A DNA stretch of 64,000 bases from Geochorda sp036562495 (GTDB lineage: Bacteria; Bacillota; Limnochordia; Limnochordales; Geochordaceae): positions 5,149-69,148 of the forward strand of contig DATCKA010000139.1 in the NCBI GenBank assembly GCA_036562495.1. The letters are read 5' to 3'. Under the pieces are notes generated by a model. The model was not told where the DNA came from. It searched no databases and saw only the letters and a list, made by a program, of their open reading frames with translations. This document shows, one piece after another, positions 52,956 to 61,575 of the stretch. Within the stretch, counting starts at the first letter, position 1. Each line of letters opens with the position of its first letter. A program made the translations under genes and the position numbers.

Positions 52956-54183
52956 GCTCCCGGCCAGGAGGCGGGGACCCGAGCCGCCGCTGGACGGCGT
53001 GCCCGATGCTCGTGGCTACTTCGGGCCGTTCGGGGGACGGTTCGTGCCGGAGACCCTGATGGCCCCCCTGGAGGATTTGACCCGGGCCTACGAGCAGGCA
53101 CGGCAGGATCCCGCCTTCTGGGAGGAGCTCGCGCAGCTACAGGCCCACTACGCGGGGCGGCCGACCCCTCTGTACCGGGCGGACCGGCTCAGCCGCCACG
53201 CCGGAGGGGCTCGCATCTACCTCAAGCGGGAGGACCTCGCCCATACCGGCGCCCACAAGATCAACAACGCCCTGGGACAGGCCCTGCTGGCTCGCCGCAT
53301 GGGCAAGCGCCGCCTCATCGCCGAGACGGGCGCCGGCCAGCACGGGGTGGCTACCGCGACGGTGGCGGCCCGCTTCGGCATGGCTTGCACGGTCTTCATG
53401 GGCGCCGAGGACATGGAGCGCCAGCGCCTCAACGTGGTGCGCATGCGGATGCTGGGCGCGGAGGTGCGTCCGGTGACCATCGGCAGCGCCACCCTCAAGG
53501 AGGCCACCGACGAGGCCATCCGGGAATGGGTCGCCACGGCGGCCGACTCGCACTACGTCATCGGCTCGGCCGTCGGCCCCCACCCCTATCCGATCATGGT
53601 GGGCGACTTCCAGTCGGTCATCGGCCGGGAGAGCCGCCGGCAGATCCTGGAGGCCGAGGGGCGACTGCCGGACTGGGTGGTGGCGTGCGTCGGAGGAGGG
53701 AGCAACGCCATCGGCATCTTCCGGGGCTTCCTGCGCGACCCAGCCGTGGGCCTGCTGGGAGTGGAGGCGGGCGGCCGAGGGGAGGCCCCCGGCGAGCACG
53801 CCGCGAGCCTGACCCGGGGCCGGCTCGGCGTGCTCCACGGCGCCAAGAGCCTGCTGCTCCAGGATGCCGAGGGACAGGTGGCACCGACCCACTCCATCTC
53901 GGCCGGCCTCGACTACCCGGGCGTGGGGCCTGAGCACGCATACCTCCAGGCGGTGGGTCGGGCCCGTTACGTCACGGTGGACGACGAGAGGGCGCTGGAG
54001 GCCTTCCAGCTCCTCGCCCGTCTCGAGGGCATCCTGCCCGCCATGGAGAGCGCCCACGCCATTGCCGCGGCCGTGGAGCTGGCCGGTCGCCTGCCCTCCG
54101 ATGCCATCGTGCTGGTCAATCTCTCGGGGCGGGGCGACAAGGACGTGGAGCACGTGGCCCGTCACCTGGAGGGAGGACGCTGA
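52939..54183 (+). CDS. trpB: Tryptophan synthase beta chain
   Basis: 414 residues from ATG 52939, nine bases after GGGAGG; ATG 52930 directly abuts that site. PLP-binding Lys in HTGAHKINNALGQ, then AETGAGQHGVATAT, GGGSNAIG and LSGRGDKD. Motifs are of the TrpB1 type that pairs with TrpA. It condenses indole and serine to tryptophan. Overlaps trpF by 17 bases. Confidence 0.97.
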   Translation: MLDSPELPARRRGPEPPLDGVPDARGYFGPFGGRFVPETLMAPLEDLTRAYEQARQDPAFWEELAQLQAHYAGRPTPLYRADRLSRHAGGARIYLKREDLAHTGAHKINNALGQALLARRMGKRRLIAETGAGQHGVATATVAARFGMACTVFMGAEDMERQRLNVVRMRMLGAEVRPVTIGSATLKEATDEAIREWVATAADSHYVIGSAVGPHPYPIMVGDFQSVIGRESRRQILEAEGRLPDWVVACVGGGSNAIGIFRGFLRDPAVGLLGVEAGGRGEAPGEHAASLTRGRLGVLHGAKSLLLQDAEGQVAPTHSISAGLDYPGVGPEHAYLQAVGRARYVTVDDERALEAFQLLARLEGILPAMESAHAIAAAVELAGRLPSDAIVLVNLSGRGDKDVEHVARHLEGGR

Positions 54184-54185
54184 GC

Positions 54186-55022
54186 ATGAACGGGCCCTTC
54201 GTCACGTGGGCCCGCACGGAGGGCGGGCGCCGACTGGCGGCCGCCTTCGAACGGGCCCGTGAGCAGGGACGGGCCGCGCTGGTGGGGTACTGGATGGGCG
54301 GCTACCCCGACGCCGAGGCGTCGGAGGCGGCGCTGCTGGCGCTGGCACGAGGCGGGTGCGACGTGCTGGAGGTCGGGGTGCCGTTCTCGGATCCCGTGGC
54401 GGACGGGCCGGTGCTGCAGCAGGCAGGCGCCGTGGCGCTGCAGGCCGGAGCCGGCTTTCGCCGGGTGCTGGACGTGGCCACGGCGGTGCAGGCGGCGGTG
54501 CCCGAGACGCCCGTGGTCGTCATGGGCTACTACAACCTCTTCCTGCAGATGGAGCTCCGCACCGTGGCCGCGGATCTGGCCCGCCGCGGGCTGGCGGGCG
54601 TCATCGTGCCCGACCTGCCGGTGGAGGAGGCGGGCGAGATGCGGGCGGCGCTGGCGGCCCATGAGCTGGCGTGGATCAGCCTGGCGGCCCCGACCAGCGG
54701 CGACCGCCTGGCCGCTCTGGCCGAGGCCGGCGACGGCTTCATCTACGCCATCACCCACGCCGGCGTGACCGGCGTGCGCGATGGAGTGGCACCCGGGGCC
54801 CGCGAGCTGGTGGAGAGGCTGCGCCGGCACACGGGCCTGCCGGTGGCACTGGGCTTCGGGATCTCGGGCCCGCAGCAAGCGGCCGCCTACCGCTTCGCGC
54901 ATGGCGTCGTCGTGGGCAGCGCCTTCGTCGTGCGGTGGATGGAGGCGCCTACCCGGCGCGATGCCCTTCGGGAGGTGGAGGCCCTGGCACGGGCCCTGCA
55001 CGAGGCGCTGGTGGAGCGATGA
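54186..55022 (+). CDS. trpA: Tryptophan synthase alpha chain
   Basis: 278 residues. TIM barrel with the catalytic Glu region CDVLEVGVPFSDPVADGPV, IVPDLPVEEA and ALGFGISGPQQ. It cleaves indole-3-glycerol phosphate and channels indole to TrpB. GAGGGAGG ribosome site at the trpB end. ATGA overlap with the ynbB-like gene. Confidence 0.97.
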   Translation: MNGPFVTWARTEGGRRLAAAFERAREQGRAALVGYWMGGYPDAEASEAALLALARGGCDVLEVGVPFSDPVADGPVLQQAGAVALQAGAGFRRVLDVATAVQAAVPETPVVVMGYYNLFLQMELRTVAADLARRGLAGVIVPDLPVEEAGEMRAALAAHELAWISLAAPTSGDRLAALAEAGDGFIYAITHAGVTGVRDGVAPGARELVERLRRHTGLPVALGFGISGPQQAAAYRFAHGVVVGSAFVVRWMEAPTRRDALREVEALARALHEALVER

Positions 55023-56341
55023 GAGAGCAAAGTTTCATCCGACGGGCCTTCCCCGAGATCGACCCGCGGGCCGAGCGGGTCGTGCTGGCGGCCATCCAAC
55101 GGCTCCAGCAACCGGGCCGGCCGGGCCTGCCCGGATGGCCGGCCGTCGAGGAGGTGGCGGCCCACAACACGGCTCGCGTGCTGGCGGCCTTCCACCAGGT
55201 CGGGGCGTCCGAGGGCTTCCTGGCCGAGACGACGGGCTACGCGTACGGCGACCCAGGGCGAGAGGCGCTGGAGCAGGCGTGGGCCCTGGTGATGGGGGCC
55301 GAGGCCGCGCTCGTGCGGCCCCAGCTCGTCTCGGGGACCCACGCGCTGGCCTGCGCGCTCTTCGGCGTGTTGCGGCCGGGGGACGAGCTGGTGGTGGCCA
55401 CCGGGCTGCCGTACGACACCCTGTGGCCCGTGCTCGGCATCGAGGGGCAGGATGCGCCGGGCTCCCTGGCCGAGTGGGGCGTGCGCACCCGGGTGGTGCC
55501 GTTGACGGAGACGGGCGAGGTCGACCTGGCGGCCCTGGAGGCCAGCATCGGCTCCAGGACCCGCATGGTGCTGGTGCAGCGCTCCCGAGGGTATGCCTGG
55601 CGCCCGTCGTTGAGCATCGACGCCATCGGCGCCATCTGCGAGATCGTGCACCGGCGTAGCGGCTGCGTGGTGCTGGTGGACAACGCCTACGGGGAGTTCG
55701 TGGAGACCCGGGAGCCGTGTCACGTCGGTGCCGACATGGTAGCGGGCTCCCTCATCAAAAACCCCGGCGGTACCCTGGCTCCCAGCGGCGGCTACGTGGC
55801 CGGGCGGGCGGAGCTGGTGGCGGCGGCCGCCGCCCGTCTGACGGCGCCGGGACTGGCCGCGGAGGTGGGACCTGCCCTCGGGATCTCCCGGTGGATTTGG
55901 ATGGGGCTCTTCCTGGCGCCCCGCATGGTGGCGGAGGCCGTGGCCGGAGCCATGGTGGCCGCGGCGGCTTTCGCAGCCGCAGGCTTCCCCGTGAGCCCGA
56001 CCGTGGAGGAGCCCAGGGCCGACACGGTCCAGGTGGTGCGTGCCGGACGACGTGAGGCCGCCATGGCCATCGTGCGAGGCATCCAGCGGGCCTCGGCGCT
56101 GGATGCGCGTGCCCAGCCGCACCCGGCTCGATTGCCGGGCTACCGGGACCCCATCGTCATGGCGGGCGGCACCTTCGTGCAAGGATCTTCCAGCGAGCTG
56201 TCGGCGGACCTGCCGCTGCGGCCTCCCTACGACGTCTTCCTGCAAGGGGGCGTCTCCCGGCATCATGTCGCCCTGGGGGTCGCTCGAGCCCTCCACGAAC
56301 TGTCGTCGGATGGCATTTCGATGGATTTTGCCGAACCTTGA
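55019..56341 (+). CDS. YnbB-type PLP enzyme (methionine gamma-lyase/aluminium resistance family)
   Basis: 440 residues. Fold-type I PLP enzyme of the YnbB family: TTGYAYGDPGREALEQ, VRPQLVSGTHALACALFG, VQRSRGYAWRP, VDNAYGEFVE and the Lys in AGSLIKNPGGTLAPSGGYV (partial). Some relatives are annotated as aluminium resistance proteins, but true substrates are unsettled. In Bacillus it follows spoVK–hflX; here the trp operon separates it and it is translationally coupled to trpA. Confidence 0.88.
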   Translation: MREQSFIRRAFPEIDPRAERVVLAAIQRLQQPGRPGLPGWPAVEEVAAHNTARVLAAFHQVGASEGFLAETTGYAYGDPGREALEQAWALVMGAEAALVRPQLVSGTHALACALFGVLRPGDELVVATGLPYDTLWPVLGIEGQDAPGSLAEWGVRTRVVPLTETGEVDLAALEASIGSRTRMVLVQRSRGYAWRPSLSIDAIGAICEIVHRRSGCVVLVDNAYGEFVETREPCHVGADMVAGSLIKNPGGTLAPSGGYVAGRAELVAAAAARLTAPGLAAEVGPALGISRWIWMGLFLAPRMVAEAVAGAMVAAAAFAAAGFPVSPTVEEPRADTVQVVRAGRREAAMAIVRGIQRASALDARAQPHPARLPGYRDPIVMAGGTFVQGSSSELSADLPLRPPYDVFLQGGVSRHHVALGVARALHELSSDGISMDFAEP

Positions 56342-56365
56342 CAGGGAGGGGGGTTCTGTTACAAT
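56338..56365 (+). promoter_or_regulatory. Sigma-A promoter of speD
   Basis: Perfect TTGACA (56338–56343), 16-base spacer, TACAAT (56360–56365). The –35 box overlaps the stop codon of the preceding gene. The leader (~65 bases) contains GCCTGC (56387–56392)/GCAGGC (56407–56412), a 6-bp stem with an inner GC-rich loop. Confidence 0.85.
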
Positions 56366-56437
56366 GAGGCTTGATTGCCTGCGGGACGGCCTATCGCCCG
56401 GCTTCGGCAGGCGACGAGGAAGGGGGTCATAGATGGA

Positions 56438-56881
56438 ATGACGCAGGCGCTGGGGCGTCACATTCTGTGCGAGGCGTACGGGTGTGACCCGGCGATCCTG
56501 GACAACCAGCAGTTGGTTCAGGAGATCATGGTCGAGGCGGCCCTGAGGGCCGGGGCCGAGATCCGGGAGGTCACCTTCCACAAGTTCAGCCCCCAGGGAG
56601 TCAGCGGGGTCGTGGTCATCTCGGAGTCCCACCTGGCCATCCACACCTGGCCCGAGCTCGGCTACGCCGCCATCGACGTCTTCACGTGCGGCGAGTCGGT
56701 CAACCCATGGGTGGCCTGCCACTACCTGACCCAGGCGTTCAAGGCCCGCAGCACGGAGACCACCGAGATGCGGCGCGGCGTCATGGGTGCCGATGGCAGC
56801 CTGGGCACGGAGATCACCCGCCATCCGCATACGGTGATCGGCCACGAGGACCAGCCGGCCGATGTGGTGGAAGTGAGGTGA
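56438..56881 (+). CDS. speD: S-adenosylmethionine decarboxylase proenzyme (SpeD/SpeH)
   Basis: 147 residues. The self-cleavage site lies in ISESHLAIHTWPE, between Glu63 and Ser64, giving the pyruvoyl cofactor; His69 and Cys84 (DVFTCG) match catalytic residues. It makes decarboxylated SAM, the aminopropyl donor for spermidine. Own promoter and terminator make it monocistronic. The tail of ~30 residues is slightly longer than in Bacillus. A true spermidine synthase is not in the window. Confidence 0.96.
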   Translation: MTQALGRHILCEAYGCDPAILDNQQLVQEIMVEAALRAGAEIREVTFHKFSPQGVSGVVVISESHLAIHTWPELGYAAIDVFTCGESVNPWVACHYLTQAFKARSTETTEMRRGVMGADGSLGTEITRHPHTVIGHEDQPADVVEVR

Positions 56882-56931
56882 CGCGTAGCGGGTATGGGGC
56901 CTGATGATAGTATTCGACGCGTGAGGTAGTC

Positions 56932-56973
56932 GCCCCGGGGTTCCACATCGAGTGGCTCCGGGGCTTTTCGTTT
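56932..56973 (+). terminator. Intrinsic terminator after speD
   Basis: GCCCCGG (56932–56938) pairs with CCGGGGC (56958–56964); CCAC/GTGG extends the stem inside. It is followed by TTTTCGTTT. The clearest rho-independent terminator in the window. Confidence 0.9.
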
Positions 56974-57161
56974 GCCCGGAGCTCGGTGGAGGGCCGCAGG
57001 AGAGCCACACCGGGCGGGACGAGCCCACTTGATGAGAAGGAGAGTGGTTAATTCTTGTCGTAATGCCTGACCACAGGACGAGGCATTCGTCACTTGCATA
57101 TTCTCTAGATGGCTCTCCGCAAGACCCGGGACGGGGTTTGAGGGGTGGGCTCGAGCAGGCG
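56974..57161 (+). other. sigH upstream region, relatively AT-rich
   Basis: No gene is supported in this 188-base stretch. Bases ~57040–57115 are richer in A/T than the surroundings, as expected for promoter DNA, but I could not find a convincing –35/–10 pair. AAGGAG at 57037 lies too far from any in-frame start. Confidence 0.4.
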
Positions 57162-57815
57162 ATGGGGAAGTCCCGCGCGGCGTCATCATGGACGTGGCGT
57201 CCCAGGCCCGGTGGGCCGGATTTCTCGTCACTGCCCGACGAAGAAGTGGTCCAGCTCGCTCAGGCCGGAAACGAGGACGCCCTGGAGTACCTGCTCATCA
57301 AGTACCGCAAGCTGGTGCACGCCTGGAGCCGTCCCTACTTCCTGCAGGGGGCCGAGGACGACGACCTGCTGCAGGAGGGCATGATCGGGCTCTACAAGGC
57401 CATCCGGGACTTCACGCCCGGCGCGTCCTCCTTCTGGGCCTTCGCCAGGCTGTGCATCGTGCGCAACATCATCAGCGCCATCAAGGGCACGACCCGTCAG
57501 AAGCACGTCCCCGTCAACCAGTACACGTCCCTGCACCGGCCGGTCTATGACATGGATGGCGACCGCACGCTGCTCGAGGTCCTGCCCAACCAGCGCGTCG
57601 ACGACCCCGAGACCCTGGTCATCGATCGGGAGCTTCTGACGCAGACCCAGCAGTACGTCAAGCAGGTGTTGAGCGACTTCGAGTACAAGGTCTTCCGGTT
57701 GTACGTCAACGGGCTATCCTATAAGGAGATGGCAGAGCGGCTCAACACCCACACCAAGTCCATCGACAACGCCCTTTGCCGCATCAAGCACAAGATCGAG
57801 CGCCGCTACTTCTAG
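57162..57815 (+). CDS. sigH: Sporulation sigma factor SigH
   Basis: 217 residues from ATG 57162, the usual SigH length; an ATG at 57063 would add 33 unconserved residues. Characteristic segments are LIKYRKLVHAWSRPYFLQGA, DDLLQEGMIGLYKAIRDF, IKGTTRQKHVPVNQYTSL and LSYKEMAERLNTHTKSIDNA. SigH starts the switch to sporulation and competence. In Bacillus it is in the rplGB region; here it stands between speD and a sirtuin. Confidence 0.95.
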   Translation: MGKSRAASSWTWRPRPGGPDFSSLPDEEVVQLAQAGNEDALEYLLIKYRKLVHAWSRPYFLQGAEDDDLLQEGMIGLYKAIRDFTPGASSFWAFARLCIVRNIISAIKGTTRQKHVPVNQYTSLHRPVYDMDGDRTLLEVLPNQRVDDPETLVIDRELLTQTQQYVKQVLSDFEYKVFRLYVNGLSYKEMAERLNTHTKSIDNALCRIKHKIERRYF

Positions 57816-57845
57816 TCGGTCCGTGACCGGACGGCTGAGGCAGCG

Positions 57846-58622
57846 ATGGCGACGCCAGTGGACGATCGGGCCTTCGAGGAGGCCGTCGATCGCCTCGTAG
57901 AGGCGATGATGCAGGCGCGCCACTGCGTGGTGCTCACCGGGGCGGGCATCTCCACCGAAAGCGGCATCCCCGACTTCCGCAGCCCCGGTGTGGGGTTGTG
58001 GGAGCGCTTGGACCCGATGGAGGTCATGTCGGCGGCCGCGTTCTGGCGGGACCCCGTGCGCTTCTACCGGGTGGCCGCCGAGACCTGGCTACCCCCCTTG
58101 TGGCAGGCCCGTCCCAACGTCGCCCACCGGGTGCTGGCCCAACTCGAGCGACAGGGTCTCGTGCGGGCCGTCATCACGCAGAACATCGACGGCCTGCATC
58201 AGCGGGCAGGCAGCCGCCGGGTGCTGGAGGTGCACGGCCACGTCCGCTCGGCCCGATGCACCCGTTGCGGACGTACCTACGACTTGCCCGAGCTGGTGGC
58301 GCGCCTGCAGGCGGGTGACCAGGAGCCGTACTGCACGTGCGGGGGCCCCATCAAGCCGGCCGTCGTGCTCTTCGGCGACCCGATGCCGCCGGTCTTCGAG
58401 GAGGCCATCGCCGAGGCGGCCCGGGCCGACCTGATGGTGGTGGTGGGCTCGAGCCTGGTTGTCGATCCCGCCAACAGCCTGCCGGCCCTCGCGCAACGGG
58501 TCGCCATCAACAACCTGGAGCCTACCTGGGTGGACAACCGCGCGGTGGTGCGGCTACCGTACCGTGCGTGCCGGGTGTGGGGTGCGGTGCGCGAGCGGCT
58601 GGTCGCCTTGCGGGTCCTCTAG
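57846..58622 (+). CDS. Sir2-family NAD-dependent protein deacylase
   Basis: 258 residues. Sirtuin motifs: LTGAGISTESGIPDFRSP, ITQNIDGLHQRAGS, catalytic His in VLEVHGHVRSARC, Zn ligands (CTRC and YCTCGG), and VVVGSSLVVDPA. The second zinc pair is C-x-C rather than C-x2-C, as in some bacterial members. It removes acyl groups from lysine using NAD. Starts 30 bases after sigH. Confidence 0.93.
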   Translation: MATPVDDRAFEEAVDRLVEAMMQARHCVVLTGAGISTESGIPDFRSPGVGLWERLDPMEVMSAAAFWRDPVRFYRVAAETWLPPLWQARPNVAHRVLAQLERQGLVRAVITQNIDGLHQRAGSRRVLEVHGHVRSARCTRCGRTYDLPELVARLQAGDQEPYCTCGGPIKPAVVLFGDPMPPVFEEAIAEAARADLMVVVGSSLVVDPANSLPALAQRVAINNLEPTWVDNRAVVRLPYRACRVWGAVRERLVALRVL

Positions 58623-58696
58623 GACGGCTCCTCTCCTGCCGACATGCCTCCTGTAGCGTGGACAGCGCCTCTCTGGCGAGGGGTGCGCCTGCGCGG

Positions 58697-58702
58697 TATA
58701 CT
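58697..58702 (+). promoter_or_regulatory. Candidate –10 box ahead of mgtC
   Basis: TATACT lies 33 bases before the mgtC start in the 112-base gap after the sirtuin. The –35 at 17 bases (TGGCGA) is poor. Tentative. Confidence 0.35.
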
Positions 58703-58734
58703 GGTGCTCCAAGGGGTGGAGGTGGGGGAGGGCC

Positions 58735-59409
58735 GTGGCGATATCCGACGTCGAGCTCTTCATCCGGCTGGCGCTGGCCGCGCTGCTGGGAGCCGTCATC
58801 GGCCTCGAGCGGGAGAGCCATCGGCGTCCGGCCGGCTTTCGGACGCACACCCTCGTCTCCATGGGCTCGGCCCTCGTCATGCTCGTCTCGGCGTACGGCC
58901 TCAATCGGGGGGCCGACAGCGTCTGGCCTTACGACCCGACCCGGATCGCCGCTCAGGTGGTCTCGGGCATCGGCTTCCTCGGGGCGGGCACCATCCTGCG
59001 GGAGGGCCCGACGGTACGGGGACTGACGACGGCGGCCAGCCTGTGGGTCGTGGCCGGCATCGGCCTGGCGGCGGGCGCGGGGTTTTACCTGGCCGCCGTC
59101 CTGGCCACCGCCCTGGCCGTCGTGACGCTGGTCTGGCTGAGCCGGGTGGAGCGTCAGGTGCTCTCCAGCAAGGAGAGCACCCTCTCGCTGGTCGTCTCGG
59201 ACCAGCCCGGCCAGCTGGGGGCTATCGCCTCCGTGTTGGGCCGGCACGGGGTCAACATCCGGGGCGTCGAGCTCGCGCCCCAGGAGGGAGCTCGTGCGGC
59301 GCTGCTCATCACCGTCGAGGTGCCGCCCCGAGCCGACCGGAGCCGGGTCCTCGCCGATCTCTCCGCACTGGAAGGGGTCTTTCGGGCCTCTTACGAAAGT
59401 CAGGGTTGA
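58735..59409 (+). CDS. MgtC/SapB family membrane protein with ACT-like C-terminal domain
   Basis: 224 residues. Four or five helices with family motifs LGAVIGLERESHRRPAGFRTH (split: GLERESHRRPAGFRT), GIGFLGAGTIL and VRGLTTAASLWVVAGIGLA. Residues ~145–220 form an ACT-like regulatory domain (SLVVSDQPGQLGAIASVLG). MgtC proteins are linked to growth at low magnesium; the ACT domain suggests ligand sensing. GTG start. Confidence 0.92.
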   Translation: MAISDVELFIRLALAALLGAVIGLERESHRRPAGFRTHTLVSMGSALVMLVSAYGLNRGADSVWPYDPTRIAAQVVSGIGFLGAGTILREGPTVRGLTTAASLWVVAGIGLAAGAGFYLAAVLATALAVVTLVWLSRVERQVLSSKESTLSLVVSDQPGQLGAIASVLGRHGVNIRGVELAPQEGARAALLITVEVPPRADRSRVLADLSALEGVFRASYESQG

Positions 59410-59410
59410 G

Positions 59411-60256
59411 ATGAGACGGATCCTGCTGAGCAATGACGACGGCATCCACGCCCCTGGCCTGCAGGCCCTGGCGGAGTCTCTGGCGGGGCTGGGTGAGATC
59501 GTCATCGTGGCGCCCGATCGTGACCGCAGCGGGACCGGCCACGCCATCACGGTGAGAGAGGACCTCCACGTGGAGCGTCTGGAGCTGGCGGGCCGCTGGA
59601 GGGCCTATGCGGTCAGCGGCACCCCCGCCGACTGCGTCAAGCTGGGGGTGCTGGAGCTGCTGGAGTCGCCGCCGGACCTCGTGGTCTCGGGCATCAACGC
59701 CGGGGCCAACCTGGGCATCGACGTCTTCTACTCGGGCACCGTGGCAGCGGCCTTCGAAGGCATGCTGCTGGGGATCCCGTCGCTGGCCATCTCCTGCGTC
59801 ACCAGCAAGGAGTCGCCGGACTTCCAGGCGGCCAGGGCCGTGGCGCCTCTGCTGGCCGACTGGATGGTGCGGGAGATGTCCGGCTCGCCCCTGCTGCTCA
59901 ACGTCAACGTCCCGGAGCGGGTCAGGGCGACGGGTCCCGAGGCGCTGAGGTGGACCCGGCTGGGATTGCGGCGCCGCTACCGTGACGGCTTCGCACCGGG
60001 TACCGGGGAGCCAGGGTGGCCCCAGCCGGACGACCGTGAGACAGCCCGCCGCTTCCGGCTGGTGGGCGACGCCGACGACGGCGACAGCGACGACCCGACC
60101 ACCGATGCCGGCGCCGTGGAGGCGGGCTGGGTCTCCGTCACCCCCATCCAGCTCGACGTGACCGACTACGGCTGGTTGAGGCGGCTGGGCGTGGCGCCGG
60201 GCGAGCCCGTCACGGGGCTGCCGAAGTTGAGGGTCGACGGGCGACCCGCATCCTGA
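59411..60256 (+). CDS. surE: 5'/3'-nucleotidase SurE
   Basis: 281 residues. Metal site ILLSNDDGIHAPG, then VAPDRDRSGTGHAITV, VSGTPADCVKLG and GINAGANLGIDVFYSGTVAAA (split). The C-terminal part has an insertion of about 25 acidic residues (GDADDGDSDDPTTD) before the conserved VSVTPIQLDVTDY. It dephosphorylates nucleoside monophosphates. ATG one base after mgtC. Confidence 0.95.
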   Translation: MRRILLSNDDGIHAPGLQALAESLAGLGEIVIVAPDRDRSGTGHAITVREDLHVERLELAGRWRAYAVSGTPADCVKLGVLELLESPPDLVVSGINAGANLGIDVFYSGTVAAAFEGMLLGIPSLAISCVTSKESPDFQAARAVAPLLADWMVREMSGSPLLLNVNVPERVRATGPEALRWTRLGLRRRYRDGFAPGTGEPGWPQPDDRETARRFRLVGDADDGDSDDPTTDAGAVEAGWVSVTPIQLDVTDYGWLRRLGVAPGEPVTGLPKLRVDGRPAS

Positions 60257-60306
60257 GAGGCAGGCGTGGACGACGCCGAGGGTCGACCGTCCGGAGATGG
60301 TGAGAC

Positions 60307-61017
60307 GTGCGGCCGCGACACTGGACCGGATGGACCCTCGCGTTGGTCTTCTGGCTGGCGGGTGTCGGCGCCTGTGGGGCCCGCGGCGGTGAGGCCCCCG
60401 CCTCGGGCGCGGACGTGGCTTTCTGGCAGGGCGTGTTGCAGGAGGCGCAGAGCCGGGAGGACGCCGAGGGAGGGCTCCTGCGCGCCGCCGCCTACATCAA
60501 CCTCGGTCGCATCATCGACGCCCTCGACGAGGTGGACAGGCTCTCGGCCCTGGCCTACCAGGAGGTGGCGCGCCTGCTGGTCCCGCGCTACGAGGCGGCC
60601 GTGGCCGCGTCGCCTGGCGACAGGGTCGCCCTCAACTGCCTGGTCTTCGGCTACTACGCCCTGGAGCAGATGGATGCCGCCATCGCGGTGCTGCGGCACC
60701 TGATCGCGGTCGACGCCGCCAATCCCTGGCCACGTAATCTGCTGGCCATCGCTTTGCTGACCCGAGAGCAATACGGGGCGGCGCGCGGGGTGGCCCAGGA
60801 GGCCCTCACGCTGGACCCCCTCAACGAGTACAGCCACCTCATCCTGGCCTACGCCTACCTGCACGAGCGCGACTACCTGCGATTCTTGAGCCACTACTGG
60901 CAGGGCCGGGGAGCGGCCCGCGAACTGCAGCGCTACCTGGCCCGGCAAGAAGCCAAAGCGTACCACCCGGAGCAGACCTTGGGGGTCCGGGCCGCAGGGG
61001 ATGGCGTATCCGGCTAA
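60307..61017 (+). CDS. TPR-containing probable lipoprotein
   Basis: 236 residues from a GTG. The N-terminal signal (LALVFWLAGVGAC) ends in a lipobox-like VGAC, so Cys23 may be lipidated. Three TPR-like helical pairs follow (~60–190; ALNCLVFGYYALEQMDAAI, LLAIALLTREQYGAARGVA). TPRs mediate protein contacts. No catalytic motif. Partner unknown; 50 bases after surE. Confidence 0.7.
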   Translation: MRPRHWTGWTLALVFWLAGVGACGARGGEAPASGADVAFWQGVLQEAQSREDAEGGLLRAAAYINLGRIIDALDEVDRLSALAYQEVARLLVPRYEAAVAASPGDRVALNCLVFGYYALEQMDAAIAVLRHLIAVDAANPWPRNLLAIALLTREQYGAARGVAQEALTLDPLNEYSHLILAYAYLHERDYLRFLSHYWQGRGAARELQRYLARQEAKAYHPEQTLGVRAAGDGVSG

Positions 61018-61049
61018 GAATATAGACGATAGCGGGGAGCAGGGAGGAA

Positions 61050-61091
61050 GGCCCCCCACGAGGGCGAGGCCGCCGCGACCCTCGGGGGGCC
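61050..61091 (+). promoter_or_regulatory. Strong hairpin ahead of a small hypothetical gene
   Basis: GGCCCCC (61050–61056)/GGGGGCC (61085–61091) and CGAGGG (61059–61064)/CCCTCG (61079–61084) make a 13-bp stem with a two-base bulge and 14-base loop. It lies directly before the AAAGGAGG ribosome site. No T-run follows. Confidence 0.5.
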
Positions 61092-61110
61092 CCGAAAGGA
61101 GGAAACCCCC

Positions 61111-61485
61111 GTGTTTCAGGTAGCGCCCGAGGACGTCCTGCGGGGGTTGAAGCGGTTCAAGCGGCTGGCCAAGCAGGACATCCTGGCCAGCAGCAAGACC
61201 CCCAACCCCCAGTACTGGACCCGCCACGCCGAAGCCCGCCGCAAGGTCTACGACCTCCTGATGGAGACCATCCAACGAGAAGGTCTCGAAGCCGCCTACC
61301 ACGTGGCCCGTCAGCAGCTCGCCGAGCTGGCCCGAGCCCCCAAGGACGATGCCGATCACGCCGGGCGGGAGCAGGCCCTGACCCTCTTCTTCACCGTGCT
61401 GGGGCTCTCTCCCGAGCAGACGGCCGAGCTTCGGCAAGAGATGGTCGAGGACGCGGCCGCCAACTCGTCGGCGCTCGTCAACTGA
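61111..61485 (+). CDS. Small helical hypothetical protein
   Basis: 124 residues from a GTG with an excellent ribosome site (AAAGGAGG). Predicted all-helical, charged and soluble; no cysteines, membrane segment or known motif. Segments ILASSKTPNPQYWTRHAEAR and FFTVLGLSPEQTAELRQEM stand out. The strong ribosome site and normal codon use support expression. The 90 bases that follow, up to the lexA stop, hold nothing recognised. Confidence 0.7.
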   Translation: MFQVAPEDVLRGLKRFKRLAKQDILASSKTPNPQYWTRHAEARRKVYDLLMETIQREGLEAAYHVARQQLAELARAPKDDADHAGREQALTLFFTVLGLSPEQTAELRQEMVEDAAANSSALVN

Positions 61486-61575
61486 CGCTCGCCCCCGGCC
61501 CCGGCGACGAGGCCGTGCGAGAGTCGTCGCAGCGCTCAGGCGACGGCGCGCGCCGACCGAGGCGGTCCTGGCTGG

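Noticed and set aside
56366..56437. Guanidine (mini-ykkC) riboswitch before speD
   Set aside because: ACGG and ACGA occur, but not in the loops of two matching short hairpins.
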